Shown here: positions 44,979 to 57,990 of the stretch, piece by piece
How the letters are laid out: each line of letters opens with the position of its first letter
How positions within the stretch are numbered: the stretch's first letter is position 1
Assembly (NCBI GenBank): GCA_949752795.1
Contig: OX457070.1
Location: 41,748,185-41,812,184 of the forward strand
Direction of reading: 5' to 3'
Source of the DNA: Hyperoodon ampullatus
Taxonomy: Eukaryota; Chordata; Mammalia; Artiodactyla; Ziphiidae
Length of the DNA stretch: 64,000 nt
Program-made: the position numbers and the translations under genes
Notes under the pieces: generated by a model
The model's database searches: none
What the model was told of the DNA's origin: nothing
What the model saw: the letters and a program-made list of their open reading frames with translations, nothing else

Positions 44979-46764
44979 TTTTGAGTCTAGTAATTATACA
45001 CGAAAAGTCTCTTATGGGACAAGTCTGCCAGCAAGGACTTAGTCTGGTTACATATTCAGAGGAGGAGTGATGAGAGGTGGGCAGTGGGGGTGAAAGATAG
45101 AGGATGAGGGAAAAGCATTGGAATGAGATGGGTAGAAAATAACACTTTAGCTAATTTCATGGAGAAGGGAATTATAAAAGTAGTTGCCTTGCCATGACTA
45201 TTTTTCCTTTTTAATCCTTCCATGGAAATTTTTTCCAAAAATAATAAGATAAATTGTAAATACATGAATTTTTTTTTTCTGGCAATGGCTTTCATTTACT
45301 GGGCATTTAATTTGCTTTTAAGTCTTAATTCAATAATATAGATTAACCCAATGAAAATGTTCTTAACTATTTTAACACTTTGATATTAGGTCAAAAGATT
45401 TTCTAATACTATAATTCAAAGTCAGAGACTATATTTTACTACTTTACCTTTTAACATTTCCATATGATTAATTGTCTTGAAAATTTGGAGCACCCACCAG
45501 TTATAAAGAGGCAAATGAACCATAGGCCAACTGGTTTAATTTGTTTCTCCCAAGCTCTTATCCAGTCTAGGACATATTAAAGTATGTTTGAGAGTTTGAG
45601 AGTTTTCATTGAAAATGTTTTGTTCTTGTTGTTTTGTTAATAGAAAAACTTGGCCATGTAAATTTAGCATGTTTTAGTAAGTTAGATAATTTTATATTTA
45701 TTGCATAAGTTGCTTATTTTGAGCTGCATTATTCAGAATGCAGATGGAGAAAAACCAGTACACAAAAGGAAATATGGTATTAATTGCTGAGTCAATAGAT
45801 TTTAACACACCAAAACCACATGTTAATTTGCAATTAAAAATCCTTTTTAATGAGAAATTAATGTCTAATGATTTTGACCAGCAAATCTGGACAGGAATTG
45901 TTTAATTACTCCTTCTTTTCTCAACTGTATCCCTTTCTGTTCAGGCAGACAAATTTTTGGAAAAAAACAGAAGTGTGAAACGTACAAACTTCCTATTTTT
46001 TATCAATATGTTCATGCCAACTTAAACTTACAGTATACTCACTAGCATGAGATAGAGGGAAAAATGTCTTTGAAAACATGTTTTTATTGAGTTAGTTACA
46101 TTCATTCATACTTTATACATAATTAGATGACTCCATACACTAAGATATAAAAAACTAAGTCTCTAATTCCTGGCTTTATTTTTATAATATTATTGGAAAA
46201 ATACTACCAGGCACAAAGAAACTAGATTAGTAAAATATGATTAAAATCTGCCATTGACTCTCTTATTCTCTTTATCACCATTTTAGGCATCTTCTCTCCT
46301 AAAACCCTTCCTGTGTGGATATTTATGGAATTTATAACTGTAGCTGTTTTCTTAGATATAAAAATTATCCTTTATAATTCAACTCTTTAAGACAAGTGTC
46401 TTCCTTCCTTCAAACTGGTAAATTCTGGGACCCTATTCTGTTTTCTATTTTGTTCTTTTCAAATGAGACTTGGCAAAATATTTTGGCCTTTTAACCAGAT
46501 TATAATTAACTTCTGTTTTCTGTCTAGGATTCTTTCTATTCAGACGTTTTGCCCTTCTGAATTTCTATAATCAACACATATCAAATGAACTTAAAATGTT
46601 GACAGTATAAATTATTATGCGATTTTCTTCAAGATTCAACATTGTGATAAAAGACGTCTGTCAATGTGCCTCAGGCTTCCAGAAGGGATATAGACATAGG
46701 ACAACATTATCTGAAGCAATTTAGGATTGAAGCCCCCTTTTTTTTATCAATAAAGAATAATATG
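44979..46764. other. Unassigned sequence, possible conserved noncoding DNA
   Basis: No repeat recognised. At 45830-45880, TAATTTGCAATTAAAAATCC and TAATGAGAAATTAATG give a cluster of ATTA words. That could be a homeodomain-type regulatory site or plain AT richness. Confidence 0.3.
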
Positions 46765-46880
46765 GATGAAAGGGATCTCAACGATTACCTAATCAATATC
46801 TCTAATTATGGGAAGAAGGAAATAGAGGTTCAAGAGGTTCAGACAGATTTTGCAAGTTGGACAACATATCAGCTCTCTAG
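46765..46880 (+). mobile_element. MIR-like SINE fragment
   Basis: GGGATCTCAACGATTACCTA followed by GGAAATAGAGGTTCAAGAGG fits a MIR3/MIRb-type segment (the ATGAGGAAACTGAGGC region is diverged). Short and weak. The overlapping 75-codon plus frame (46666-46893) is not considered a gene. Confidence 0.35.
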
Positions 46881-48425
46881 TGTCTTGTCCTGAAACTGCT
46901 GCTTTATGGAGTCTTAGTAAGTATTTAGCTTCCCATGGGGGACACAGATCCCCTAATTGTCTTCCATGTCCAAATAGATGTGGACATTCTCAGGGAAACT
47001 AGAATATTTCCAATGATCTTTAATTAGCTGTCTCTACAAATCCAAGTTACAGTTTCATACGGTAATATTTCCCAGGTAGGATGCCAGTATCAGAAAAATA
47101 AACAATGTCTTCATTACGTATGACAGGGAACTACAGAAGTAACAAGGACAGCTTAGAAAGAGTAAATACCTGCATACATAGAAGCAATGGCATGGAATAC
47201 ATTGAACATGGTTTTTTTTTTCTACAGTGCATTTCAAACAATTACTTTTCAGAGTGGCATTTTGTCTTTTCTTCCTTAAAAAAAGGAGATACAGTTCTGA
47301 ATGGCTCCAGAAAGGTTTATGCCATTCAATTGTTATTGAAGAGGTTAATTTTTATCCAATGAGGAGTAATTCTGCATAATTATCAATTTTATTGCACAGA
47401 TATATGACTACATCAGAAGAATTCAGACATTTTATTCAAGGCAAACATCTGGGGCTATTTGAATTCTAATTGTAAGAGTTATACATGCCAGACAACAGTT
47501 ACAATATTAGAAATAATTCACTATAGTTAAATTTTTTTCCTCTACTTTTCAATTTAACTTATAGGATAGAGCACAAAAATTAATATTGTTACAAATGTAG
47601 CATCTTCAGTAAGTCAAAGGTTCAAAAAATATTGGCAACAAAAATAAACATATGTGCAAAAGTGCAATAGGTAAAGAATCCCTCTCCAACTATATGTTTG
47701 CAGATCATGCTGTTTACCTCATGAAAAATAGCTATTTACTAATTTGAGGAGTACAAAATCTGTCTAAAGCATAGAGAACTATACACTCTATAAAATAAAA
47801 TAACTGGTAAATCATTTAAGCCCCACGTAATAGTTTTTTGTATCATAATATTTCTCCCAAATCATAAAACAAAAAATAGAGTGTTATAAAATGTTATTCA
47901 GAAGACATAGTTCTTTCCAGGGCAATAATTTAATTTTCTTAAATCAGTTGCTGTGCTCTGAAACTATTATTCTAAATGAAAAAGTAAGATCATATAAACC
48001 TTAGAAGTAGATCATTGGTGTCCCCATTTATTTTTTCATGATTTCATCGTTGGAATGCATTTCACAGCTGTAATATGTAGTACATGTATATGTCTGGAGC
48101 ACTGCATTTGTTATTATTTCTTCCACTCTACATGACAGATTCATTTCTCCATTTTTCAACTAGTATAAGTGTTTTTATAAACTGTAAAAAAATTGAGTGA
48201 AAATAATTTTGAGAGCTTGAGCATGGTTTCCATGGCGATACAAAACACTTTGCTGGTGTAGATTTACCATAATCTAGAAAAATTCGGTTGCTGACTTTTA
48301 TGCACATTATTTATTTGACTTGAATTACCAAGAACTATACTCTCAATGTTTAACAGGACGTGATTTAATAAGTCCATGTAATCCAGGTATCATATCCTTT
48401 TGGATACTTTAAAATCTGTAAAATT
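46881..48425. other. Unassigned AT-rich sequence
   Basis: No gene or repeat is identifiable. Short frames on both strands near 47.05-47.36 kb are not credible. Confidence 0.4.
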
Positions 48426-48496
48426 TTTCTTTCTTTTTCTTTTCCTTTCTTTTCTCCTTCCTTCCTTCCTCCCGTCCTTCCTTCCTTCCTTCCATC
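48426..48496 (+). repeat. Pyrimidine tract of CTTT/CCTT units
   Basis: Roughly 70 bp of C/T sequence, grading from (CTTT)n into (CCTT)n. Confidence 0.9.
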
Positions 48497-49193
48497 TGAC
48501 AATTGAATTGTGAAATGTTGGGGGAAGTCAGACATTAAATGCTTGGTTTCTACAACTGATGTCTTGAAAGTGTGGTAACAGTATTTCTGTTATAGATCTG
48601 GTCTGTTTATTACAGAACCATTTAGCAGTTGTGTATGAAAAACTCGATTCTACCCTGAGATCATTTCCAGTCTTCTCTTTTTTATCACATATATTCTCAG
48701 AGATTTATGTGTATACGCTTGAAGAAAAAGAAAAGAGCACCTAAATTAGTATGGAATAAATGGTGTCTTACTGTTGCCAGTACCTCAGGAGCAGAGTGGC
48801 CAGTCTGCTACTACAGGTCAAGTTAAGGAAACAGAAAGAATAAAAGCTCATTGGTGCAAATTAATTTTGTTGGATATGTCAATAATTCAACAAATATTTT
48901 CTTATCCAGGGCAAGGTGTGTGGCTTGGGACAGGGGCCTTCCTTTGGTAGGATGTAGTACCCTGCAGCACCCTAACAAACTACTTGGCCTGGAGGAATTA
49001 TATGCCTGCCAGTACTTAGGATATAGAGAAAAAGAGAAGCCACCATACTGCACAGTTACGAAGCATGTCACTGAACATGAAGAAGGTATCCTGAAGCCAC
49101 AGTGGCTGAAACATTGCAGGAAAAAAGAGATATGAGACTATCCAGTTGTTTCCTGGGAGAGACAGAAAGAGAGGAGAACAGAAAAGTCAAAGG
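48497..49193. other. Unassigned sequence
   Basis: A weak L2-tail resemblance occurs at 48886-48930 (AATTCAACAAATATTTTCTT). The 94-codon plus and 82-codon minus frames at 48.8-49.1 kb are overlapping chance frames. Confidence 0.4.
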
Positions 49194-49378
49194 CAGTGGT
49201 TCTCAAACATTGTTACCTGTTAGCATCACCTGGGAAACTTTATACATATTCCCAAGTCTCACACCAGACCAATTAAGTTATAATTTCTGGGGTTAGTCCC
49301 TGAAATTAGTCTTTTAAAAAGTCTACATAAATGTTTGTAATGTGCAACAGAAGCTAAAAAACACCTTTGAGACCATTG
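49194..49378 (+). mobile_element. MER5A-like hAT element
   Basis: It begins CAGTGGTTCTCAAACATTG, contains TTAGCATCACCTGGGAAACT and ends ACCTTTGAGACCATTG, giving both terminal inverted repeats in diverged form. Its length of about 185 bp is that of a complete MER5A. Confidence 0.8.
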
Positions 49379-50237
49379 GCCAAAAGTGGTATCACATTGA
49401 TTCATGGTATGGGATGTACACTTTGGTCATTAGTAAATTTGACATTGCTTAATAGTGCATTTCATTTGGTTTGTTATGCTGTGTTATGTTTCTTCATGTG
49501 ACTTGGTTTTTTTTGAACATCTGGATGGATCAGGGTACATTTGACTCTAAGTAACTAAACTTTATATAATTTGTTGACTTTGCTACCCTACTATAATAGT
49601 TGTATTTAATTGAATTACAGTGGTTTGATGATATCTTACAAGTATCATATGTCTGGATTACCCACAAGGTTTTCCTCACTATTTTAATCTATGGAGTCCA
49701 GAAAAATAGTTTATTTAGGATGCAATGTAATTTCTGCCACTGAATAATTCAGATCTTCCTTATGGGGGTACCAGGAAGGGGTTGCAGGTATGTGACAAGG
49801 CATTGATCCCCTCTGTTCCCATAGAGACAAGGTTGAGCTTAGGTGCCTAGAGATGCCTTGTCTTATATCTCTGTCTGTAAATAACTTTAAATTTCTTTCA
49901 AAGACAGTCTGATCAGAGAAGTCTAAAAACAAAACCCATGGTCAACAAAAGGTACAAAGAGAATGAACGAATTTGCTGCCCTCCTGTACTATTAGTGAGG
50001 CAAAAGAGAACCTCTCCCATCTGAACATCTAATATAGCTGCAACTACCTAGGGCTCAACTGCCCAGTGAGTATAAGGGGCCTGATGAGATGCTGGAATAG
50101 CAATCCAAGAACCCAGGCAACACTGTGAGCAAGCCAAGCTAAGGCTGATGGGGGAGGTGACAGTGAGGCAGGGGGAGCTCCTGGTAGGTACAGATCTTGG
50201 CAGCAGCCAACTTTAATCTCACTTCACGCATGTTAAA
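49379..50237. other. Unassigned sequence
   Basis: Nothing recognised. The minus frame at 49711-49932 (73 codons) has no domain. Confidence 0.45.
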
Positions 50238-50249
50238 TGTGTGTGTGTG

Positions 50250-50284
<35 letters not shown>
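50238..50284 (+). repeat. TG microsatellite
   Basis: About 47 bp of TG with one CATG interruption. Confidence 0.9.
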
Positions 50285-50288
<4 letters not shown>

Positions 50289-50685
50289 AAATATACTATT
50301 TTTCCCCCACTGGGGCCCCTATAGAAGCCTCCAAATTCCCTTCAATTTGCATCAGTTTACCATAAGAATATTATCACTTTCTGTGTGCCATGACAAGAAA
50401 AAAATTGGGAAGCACTAATAAAGTTTAATTTTGAATATATCAGAGGCACTATGAACAACACAAATTGGCACAGTCAAGGTGATAGGGTTACTGTATTCCT
50501 TGGCTATAATTCCAAAGAGTGTGTTTCCAACTTACTTCATCTTCTTTCTAGTATGAAACTACTGCATCATTGACTTTTTGGAGGATCAATAAACTCAGCA
50601 TCTTACAGATCCTTGGTTTTAATAGGGATCCAGTTTAAATGGAGCTTACTAAATTTATCTAGAGAGACATAGATTTAAGTATTAT

Positions 50686-50748
50686 ATGATAACATATATA
50701 TTAATTATAATATAATATAGCATATAATATAAATGTAATAAATTATAT
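50686..50748. repeat. A/T-only patch
   Basis: Nearly 60 bp composed almost wholly of A and T with ATAATATA-type words. No SINE or LINE body adjacent. Confidence 0.7.
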
Positions 50749-51015
50749 AATGGATTGGAAAGAGTATTCTGGAGTGACTAGATATTTGAAGACAAGACAG
50801 TAAGCAACCAGAAATAAGACTACTACTTGCAGTGATATTTGTGGATTCATTTACTCTCAACATCATCTAAGTTTTAAATGACAAGTATAGAAAACTTTTC
50901 TGAACCAACTTTGGAGTAGACTAATGATCAATGTTTGTCTTAGAAGATTTTTGTAATAATCTGCAAAAAAAAAACTATAAAAGGAATAACTAAGAGAACT
51001 CCATTCACTGGAACA

Positions 51016-51090
51016 ATTCAGTTCAACAGCTATTTATTGAGTGTCTGTTAAGGGAACAGAACATGAAATGTTCAAAAGCCTTGATAACCT
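51016..51090 (-). mobile_element. L2 LINE tail fragment, reverse strand
   Basis: AATTCAGTTCAACAGCTATT followed by TATTGAGTGTCTGTTAAGG matches the antisense L2 3' end. Very short. Confidence 0.4.
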
Positions 51091-51431
51091 CATTTGCCAA
51101 ACATATTATGAATTGTATTATACAGGGAGTTGTATAATAGGTAAGAAAATGACTTATTTTTCCCAGATACGTTGCACTTGGTAGGCAGAAATAAGTCTAG
51201 TAAAATAAAGTTGAAACCAGATAAAGCCCTTTATTGCCTTCTAAATGTATTCTTGTGTGCATTTTATTTCTCTACAGAAATTGGCCTGTTATTGTTTACA
51301 CAATCTAAGGTTTCCTCAGTTATGTCAGTTAAGACCTAGGCCTCCACAAAATGAATATATGTTTAAGTTTGGCTTTGCACTTGCTCTTTTTGTGCATAAT
51401 TTCCATCTTCTCGGACTCCTCCAACAGTTAT

Positions 51432-51578
51432 GAGCTGAGTAATATTCCATTGTATATACGTGCCACATCTTCTTGATCCATTCACCTGTCGATGGACACT
51501 TAGATTGCTTCCATGTCCTGACTATTGTAAATAGTGCTGCAGTGAACAACGTGGTACATGACTCTTTATGAATTATCT
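51432..51578 (-). mobile_element. L1 ORF2 fragment, minus strand
   Basis: The reverse complement of the L1 ORF2 3' end. TGAGTAATATTCCATTGTAT is followed by CCATTCACCTGTCGATGGAC and ACTATTGTAAATAGTGCTGC. Both ends are truncated with no 3' UTR or tail, leaving about 150 bp. It is less diverged than most L1 scraps here. A minus frame at 51325-51585 includes an ORF2p remnant with the MEYYSA motif; its other half is unrelated flank. Confidence 0.8.
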
Positions 51579-51783
51579 CTTGCATTCCTATGCACTAATG
51601 ATGAAAAATCTGAAAAAAAATTAGCTATTAAATCAGTGAGAAGAATATTGATGTTTTTAAAAGGTATGCATATTCTGAGAACTGACCTTTTATGTCAGTT
51701 TTTCTTTCTTGGTTTGAGATGCTGAGCCAGCCAAGTGAGATTTGGTATCAAGACCAAGGTATAGATCTGTGGTACTGCTCCTA

Positions 51784-51822
51784 TTTGTCTTTGTTTGTTT
51801 ATCTGTTTGTTTGTTTGTTTTG
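51784..51822 (+). repeat. TTTG microsatellite
   Basis: About 39 bp of TTTG/TTTA units, imperfect at the left. Confidence 0.85.
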
Positions 51823-52029
51823 GATCCTGGTGAGTATCTCTTAATACTGGTAAAACTGAGCACTGTCTGGAGTACTAATTGGTTTCATATCTCTTTTTTC
51901 CATAGAGAATTACTTTACCACAGCATGTTAGATCATATCTGAAAGGTATCTGTTCTCCCTTTCCATTAATTCTTCCCTTTATCTTCCCTTTATTGCCTAT
52001 GGAACATTTTCCATTTTCAATATTTTGAT

Positions 52030-52140
52030 GTGAATTCACTTGTAGCATCCTCACAGGGGCCCTATGAGATAGGGTAGGTATTTTTATTTCCCTTTGTCAA
52101 ATGAAAACAAAGAGACCACAGGGAGTTGGGTGACTATTTG
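52030..52140 (+). mobile_element. MIR SINE fragment
   Basis: The block AGCATCCTCACAGGGGCCCT, GGTAGGTATTTTTATTTCCC and GAAAACAAAGAGACCACAGG follows the MIR core (GAGGTAGGTA...CCATTTTACAGATGAGG) in a diverged form. Confidence 0.65.
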
Positions 52141-53384
52141 TGACAGCCATGAGAATGCACCTGGCATATTTCCAACTGCTGGGAGCTTAATTGACTGAGG
52201 ACCCCAGCTGCTTCCTCTGAAATCCATCATGGGAATGAGAAGGAAGCCTCCTTCCTAGGTAACAGGAGACTCCTCAGAGTAGCTGGCTTGGTTTGAGGAC
52301 TCTCGATGGGTATGTTTAATCTTTCCTGGACTAGGGCACTTTCACCCACCATTACTTCCCTCTCCTTAACTCTGGTTCACAGTTGTGTCATGGTCTAATG
52401 ACCTTCTCAGCCTTTCCAGCCCCTGCCTGATTTTCTTTCCTGCAGGTATTTCCACTAAGAAAATTAGATCAGGAAGAGCTACTGCTGACTTTCAGAAAGT
52501 GAACTATTGCTGGCCTTCCAAAACACAAAATATGCAAACAAAGAAACTTGATGCTGGAGATTACAGCTTCCTGTATCAGCAAACTATAGCATTTGCAGGA
52601 GCTCACAGGGAAGGCACTGCAGCTATCATACTCTGTCTACCAGCACATCTACCTGCTGGAGGAGAATAAGGGCTTCTTTCCCTCTTGCACATTTCAAATT
52701 TCTTAAGAGTACCTCTCATTGGTATAACTAAACTAGAACCCATCAGGCAAAGGAGCCTAGGAAAGGGGTCCAGTTCCTGACGTGTAGGAGAAGTATAGAA
52801 GGTGGGGACATATACATGATGTCTGTCATTGATAGTTAGAAACAATTCAAGGAACAAGGGCTGCTAAAGACTATTTTTTAGCTAGCCATTTTTCTGAACC
52901 CATTCAATTTCTTCAGTGCCGTTTCATTGTAGATTTTGTTCTTTAAACTTGACTCAGGTTGGGTCACTGAAATTCCTTAAAATATGATTAATCTAAGGTT
53001 CACCATCACTTCTTCCATTACCCAGATATTTATTTTTCGATCATTTACATACATTCTTTGCCAGCTTCCTTGTCCTCTGCAAGTGACTACTGTGCTAATA
53101 TAGGAATAGATGGGGTTAGAGAGAGCAAAACATATCTCTGCTTCTTCAGCAATTTCAAGACAAGAGTTTCATTTATTTTTCTAACTTTTCTTTATGTTTT
53201 GTTAACCTTTATGGGGATGTGTGAAATGGTGGTAATAAATACTTGAACATTTAATCTTCTACTGAGCTTACTTAACTTCTTCAAGGGAAAAAAAAATCAG
53301 AGCATGGTCCTTATTTTTAAAGCTACAATATTTTGCATTTTCTCTTTTTATCAAATCCCCCACCTGACTCTCCTATTGAAGGAT
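52141..53384. other. Unassigned sequence
   Basis: No recognised element. A 94-codon plus frame (52385-52669) and an overlapping 84-codon minus frame (52603-52857) show no domain or initiation context worth a call. Confidence 0.4.
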
Positions 53385-53920
53385 TCATTTAATTATAGAA
53401 CATGTGCCATCTTAAGTCATTTATTATTCTAGACTCTGAAAATATAGTAGTGAATAAGATGAAAATGCCCCCTGCTTTTGTGGAACTTTCATTTCTAGTG
53501 ACAAGAACTATCAATAGTTAAATCAACTGAATGAAAAAAGAAAGATGATTTCAGACAACAGTAAAGTCTGAGAATAAAATAAAACAATGCAACATGAAAG
53601 AGAGAACAGCTGAGTCTGAGCACAGCATAGTTAGGAATGTTTTGCTGAAGAATTGCATTTATTTGGGACCTGGAAGAAAAGAAGTTTCCAACTACTAAGG
53701 GGTGGAACATTCTAGGCAAAGGAAATGATATATGCAAACATCTTAATGCAAATTTTCTGGCAGAAAAGAACATACATTCAGGAATGCAAAAGGTTAATAT
53801 GGCTGTATCATAAAGGAACAAGAGGGAGTTAAGAGAGTTATGAAAAATGAATTTGGACAACCAAATCAGAACCTAGAGGGTTCTGTAAGCCACGTTGAAT
53901 TTGGTATTCTAAGAGCAAGT
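53385..53920 (-). mobile_element. L2 LINE 3' region, reverse strand
   Basis: The antisense L2 order is AATATAGTAGTGAATAAGAT, CTGCTTTTGTGGAACTTTCA, later GGGTGGAACATTCTAGGCAA and GATATATGCAAACATCTTAA. It is continuous over about 500 bp, one of the better preserved L2 copies here. The 121-codon minus frame over it is fortuitous. Confidence 0.65.
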
Positions 53921-56900
53921 GCACATCATTGTTAACAGTGAAAACACAAGTGTTACATGTTCTGATTTGCAGTTTTAAATAAACAATAGGACTAAAATAA
54001 GTAAACCATGTTTTTATCAAGCCTTTATTCTATATAACTGCTACATTTAAAAACATTAATTAGTCATTATCTTTAAAGTAATATGAGCATTTTATAATGG
54101 GTTTTGGTTTCATTATTTTCACTAATATATCCAATACTTTTACACATAAGTATTTTAAAAATCTGATAGTTGTTTTTTTTTCTCTGATTTGCAAAAGAGT
54201 GTGCTAAAATTAGAAGATTTTGACAACAATGACAATTTCATTGTTGCTTGTAAACTGCTTAAATATTAAAGATGTATTGATTACTTGTCCTGGAAGTCTC
54301 AGTAGAGATCCATACTGATACAAGTCCTGTATGAATAATCTTTGTGAGAAAAAAATTACAAAGTGATAAGATGTAGAGAAAGGGGAAAGTGTTATAGCAG
54401 TGAAGGGAAGGGAGTAAGCATTTTGTGAAGAAATCCATCAGATAACATTACAGAGTTTAGCACCGGATATTATTGTATTAGCCTGCTGGAGCATCCCCAT
54501 AGAAGAAAGGAATGTAAGCTTTATTTTCAGCCTCACAATTCTAATGAAAGGCCCTCTCTTCCCCCAAAGAATGAACCCCAGCCCAGTGCATGAGACAAAC
54601 TCTTCCAAAAGCCTTTGTGCCAGTGACTTAAGTGAAGGACCTTGATCTCTGTCCCCCACTATAGACAGCATAGTCTTGCACAGTACATCTCACTGTAGTT
54701 ATGTCCACTCAGCAATACAGTTTCTGTGCTGAAAGTACTTCTTTCTAGCACATTATACAAAATAAATATTCAAGAAATTTGTTAAGTTCTTCTAGGGGAA
54801 GATAAATAGCAACAAATATTAACATTCTTTTTTCCGGACTTGGGTTTAAGAAGCAAGGTTGACAGGCAGACCACTGCAATGCTGTGACTTCAGAAGCATT
54901 TTCTGCCTGAGCTGAAAGAGTCTTCCATTTAATGACTTCATTTTCAAACTTCCTTTTCCTGTACTCCTTCAGAATATGTTTTAATTCATTCAGTCAGTCA
55001 GAATTGTTGAGTGTCTACTTTATGTGGGGCAATTTGTTTTCAACATTGAGTTGTGTATACAGTAAGCTGAAGTTAAGTGTGTGTGTGAGTTTCTGAGTGC
55101 CAGTATATGTGTTATCTACTAATTTATTATTTTCTCTTCTGCAACAATTTATTTTTCTTTTCTACAACAGTTTGTTTTAAAAAGGTGAAATGTTGCATTA
55201 CTAGAACTATTTTATGAGAAATAATAAACAGCTTATACAAATTGCATTTTGATTGGGAGCAAGAATAAAATTCTACCTAAATAGTTGTATTTCTTTTTAA
55301 AATGATTATTATATGGACTAAAAAACTTACCTTTTTTACTTAGCATTTTATTAAAGGCAAGTGCACATTAAGTTTTTTCTTTCAAATGTGTGACTACCCC
55401 ATTCCAATATCATGTTTTATCTCATTGAATACCTAGAGAATAAATAAGAGATTACCACTGATTTCATTACCAGAGACAGCAAGTACACAACTGGATAGAA
55501 ATCTTAGGTCATTAAACCATTTCTCACTGAAAACATAACTTAAAATCCTTACACTGCTTATAGCCCCTAAACATCTGTATGATGGTCTTTCCATTCTTTA
55601 TTGCCAAAAGTCATATTTCTGTTACTGAATATTTGACCATGGGTCATTTCTGCTTTTGAGATATAATCTCTCAGACAAGTTATTTGATTTCCTGTGTCAG
55701 TCTTGCTTCTTCCTTTAGAATAGAAATCATAATGCTTGCCATCAATCTGTCTTAGCCGTGTAGGTTGTCTCATAAAAAAGGATTAAGAGCATACTTTACT
55801 TTGGGGATTTATAAAAAATTTTACTCCCCACCCATATCCGAATCCCACTTGGAACCCTAGGTTTCTGCCAAAATTATGCTTGCTAAGTGCACTCATATTC
55901 TCCATGTCATAGAAGTGGTTCAGTCTTCATTCGGAGGCTGCATAGTCCAGCCCCTAAAGTGGGGGTCTTTGAAGCCCTCTCAGCAGCATACATGGATGGA
56001 TACCATCCCATATTCTCTGATTACAATCACTCTTCTAAGGAGGAAGTGTCTATCTGTGCCCTTCAAAATCTTAAACATTTAAATGATGAGGGTCATCACT
56101 GACCCAGGTTCCTGGGGTCATAAGCATTAGGGCTATATGCTCATGACTTCCCCGTGATCTCTTTCCTCCTAGCATATTCACACGCACACTCTGGGCTTCC
56201 TACATATGCACTACTGGCTTCCACTTGGGGCAAAATTCATATGTAAACTCTTTTAGCCATACCATCATCCAGTTGTTCCTTCAGATAAACTCAAACAACT
56301 ATTTTTTTTGGACTTTTTTCCCCCTACTTAACTAACATAAGAAAGATAGTTGGAATTTGTTTAAAACATGGAACCTTAAAAAATTAGCCTGACTTACTAA
56401 TGAAAACAGGAGAAACCCATTTAAACATTTAACATTTTGGGTGGCTAGCATTGGTGTTTGAATTTTATCTCAAAAGACTAATCAGACTAAGCTTGAAAGC
56501 AGCTTTCATGGAGCGATGGATTAAACGGCCCAATTCTGAGAGGAAAACATTGGCAACTTGTTAATGATGGCTATAAAAGAAAGTACAACAAATTTTTTCT
56601 AACAAAAATTTAAGATTCTTGTTTATACATGTTCTACATATAGGCAGGATTTCTAGAATTTAGTGTGTGTACATGAAACACACAAATATGATTTTTAAAT
56701 GATTTTTTAAAATGATATGTATAACAGTTGTCAAACTTTAAATGACAAACGTTGTTCTGGTGTCATTAAAAGAACTGCAGAGCCAGAGTGGGTAAAAAGC
56801 CTTTGATTGCTCCTGCAGTGGTTTCATTTTAAATACATGTGCCATTAAATTAAGTTATGAAGGACAAGAATAGGGTGTTAGTGGAGGGCGGTTTGGAATG

Positions 56901-57460
56901 GCGTGGTAAGTTCGTCTTTGATGCTCTCCTCTGATACAAATACAAAGCAATCTTGGATAGGAATTAAGGGGAAAATTAAGAAAACATAGCTGAGCTCAAA
57001 ACAAGGATAAACATCTCCAGAGATCAGAAATGGAAAAGAGAAACAAAGCAGTGTGTGATGCCAAAGCCACACCCAGCTTAGCAGGAGCTGTCCTCTGTAG
57101 GAAGTGGGGACTAAACGTGCTCTAGGTCAAGTCTGACACAGGACCAAGCTCCTTGCTTGCATCCAGAGCCAAGATCAATTTCCCCAGATGTATGAAATAA
57201 TAAAAACAATAGTGTTTTTTTTTACCTAATTCCCTGATCTGCAAATTTATAAGCAGCAGTAGGTCTAGGGAAGTGGAGGATAAGGACGCTTCTGGCAATC
57301 AGGAACAAAATCAAGCCACTCTCTGGCTCATCAGATTGACCAATGACTTCTTCAATGAAATGACAAGGATGAAGTTTTGAAATGCCATCATAAGAATTGG
57401 GGACACTGGGGGCTGAATGTAGGGGTAGGCAACTCTATAGTTACTAGGTAATAGTAGGTG
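53921..57460. other. Mostly unassigned sequence
   Basis: A short L2-tail fragment is likely at 54983-55045 (TTCATTCAGTCAGTCAGAAT, then GTGTCTACTTTATGTGGGGC). No other element is recognised. The overlapping plus frames at 55876-56102 (68 and 71 codons) and the minus frames at 54438-54671 and 56878-57072 lack evidence. Confidence 0.35.
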
Positions 57461-57561
57461 AACATAGAAGAAGAGAAGAAGTCAAGGAAGAAAGAGAGAG
57501 AGAGAACAATGAAATCTTACTACTCAGAATGAACCTGCACACCAAGGTTATAGAGTAAATG

Positions 57562-57587
57562 AAAAATAAATAAATAAATAAATAAAT
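57562..57587 (+). repeat. AAAT microsatellite
   Basis: Six AAAT units in a perfect row (TAAATAAATAAATAAATAAA), possibly the tail of a decayed retroelement. Confidence 0.85.
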
Positions 57588-57689
57588 GTCAAAATGAAAG
57601 ACCACCAGCAAAATCAACAATCTGAATTTGAATTTACTCAAGATTAATTTTAGGAGACAGCATGTTAAAAAAAAAACCTTAACATACTT

Positions 57690-57900
57690 AAGGTGTTCAT
57701 GTATGAAGGAATAATCTCTAATTAAAATTAAAAAGGTAATAAAATAAGATAACCATTAGACCAGTCACAGCTGAAGAATGAATAAATTATAAGATAATGA
57801 GTTAATCACCCAGAGTGAAGAAAATAAAGATAGAAATATGAAAGAGCAGTTCAGAAACATGCTAATAAGAGTAACAAGAGGCAGAATGATATGAAATAGA
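57690..57900 (+). mobile_element. Old L1 ORF1 fragment, diverged
   Basis: The order CAGTCACAGCTGAAGAATGA, ATGAGTTAATCACCCAGAG, then TGAAGAAAATAAAGATAG follows the L1 ORF1 coiled-coil region. It is too diverged for an open frame and the call is tentative. Confidence 0.4.
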
Positions 57901-57928
57901 AATAGAAAATAGAAATAGAAATATACTG

Positions 57929-57971
<43 letters not shown>

Positions 57972-57990
57972 AAATAGAAATAGAAAAAAA
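57890..57990. repeat. TA microsatellite flanked by GAAATA repeats
   Basis: A run of about 34 bp of TA (57936-57969) lies between direct TAGAAA repeats on both sides. A perfect 7-bp inverted repeat, AGAAATA and TATTTCT with five-base loop TACTG, lies at 57917-57935. Confidence 0.9.

Noticed and set aside
51325..51431. Basic peptide part of a minus-strand frame (51325-51585)
   Set aside because: Only the ORF2p-derived part of the frame is recognisable; the basic part is unrelated flank and could not be assigned to a gene.
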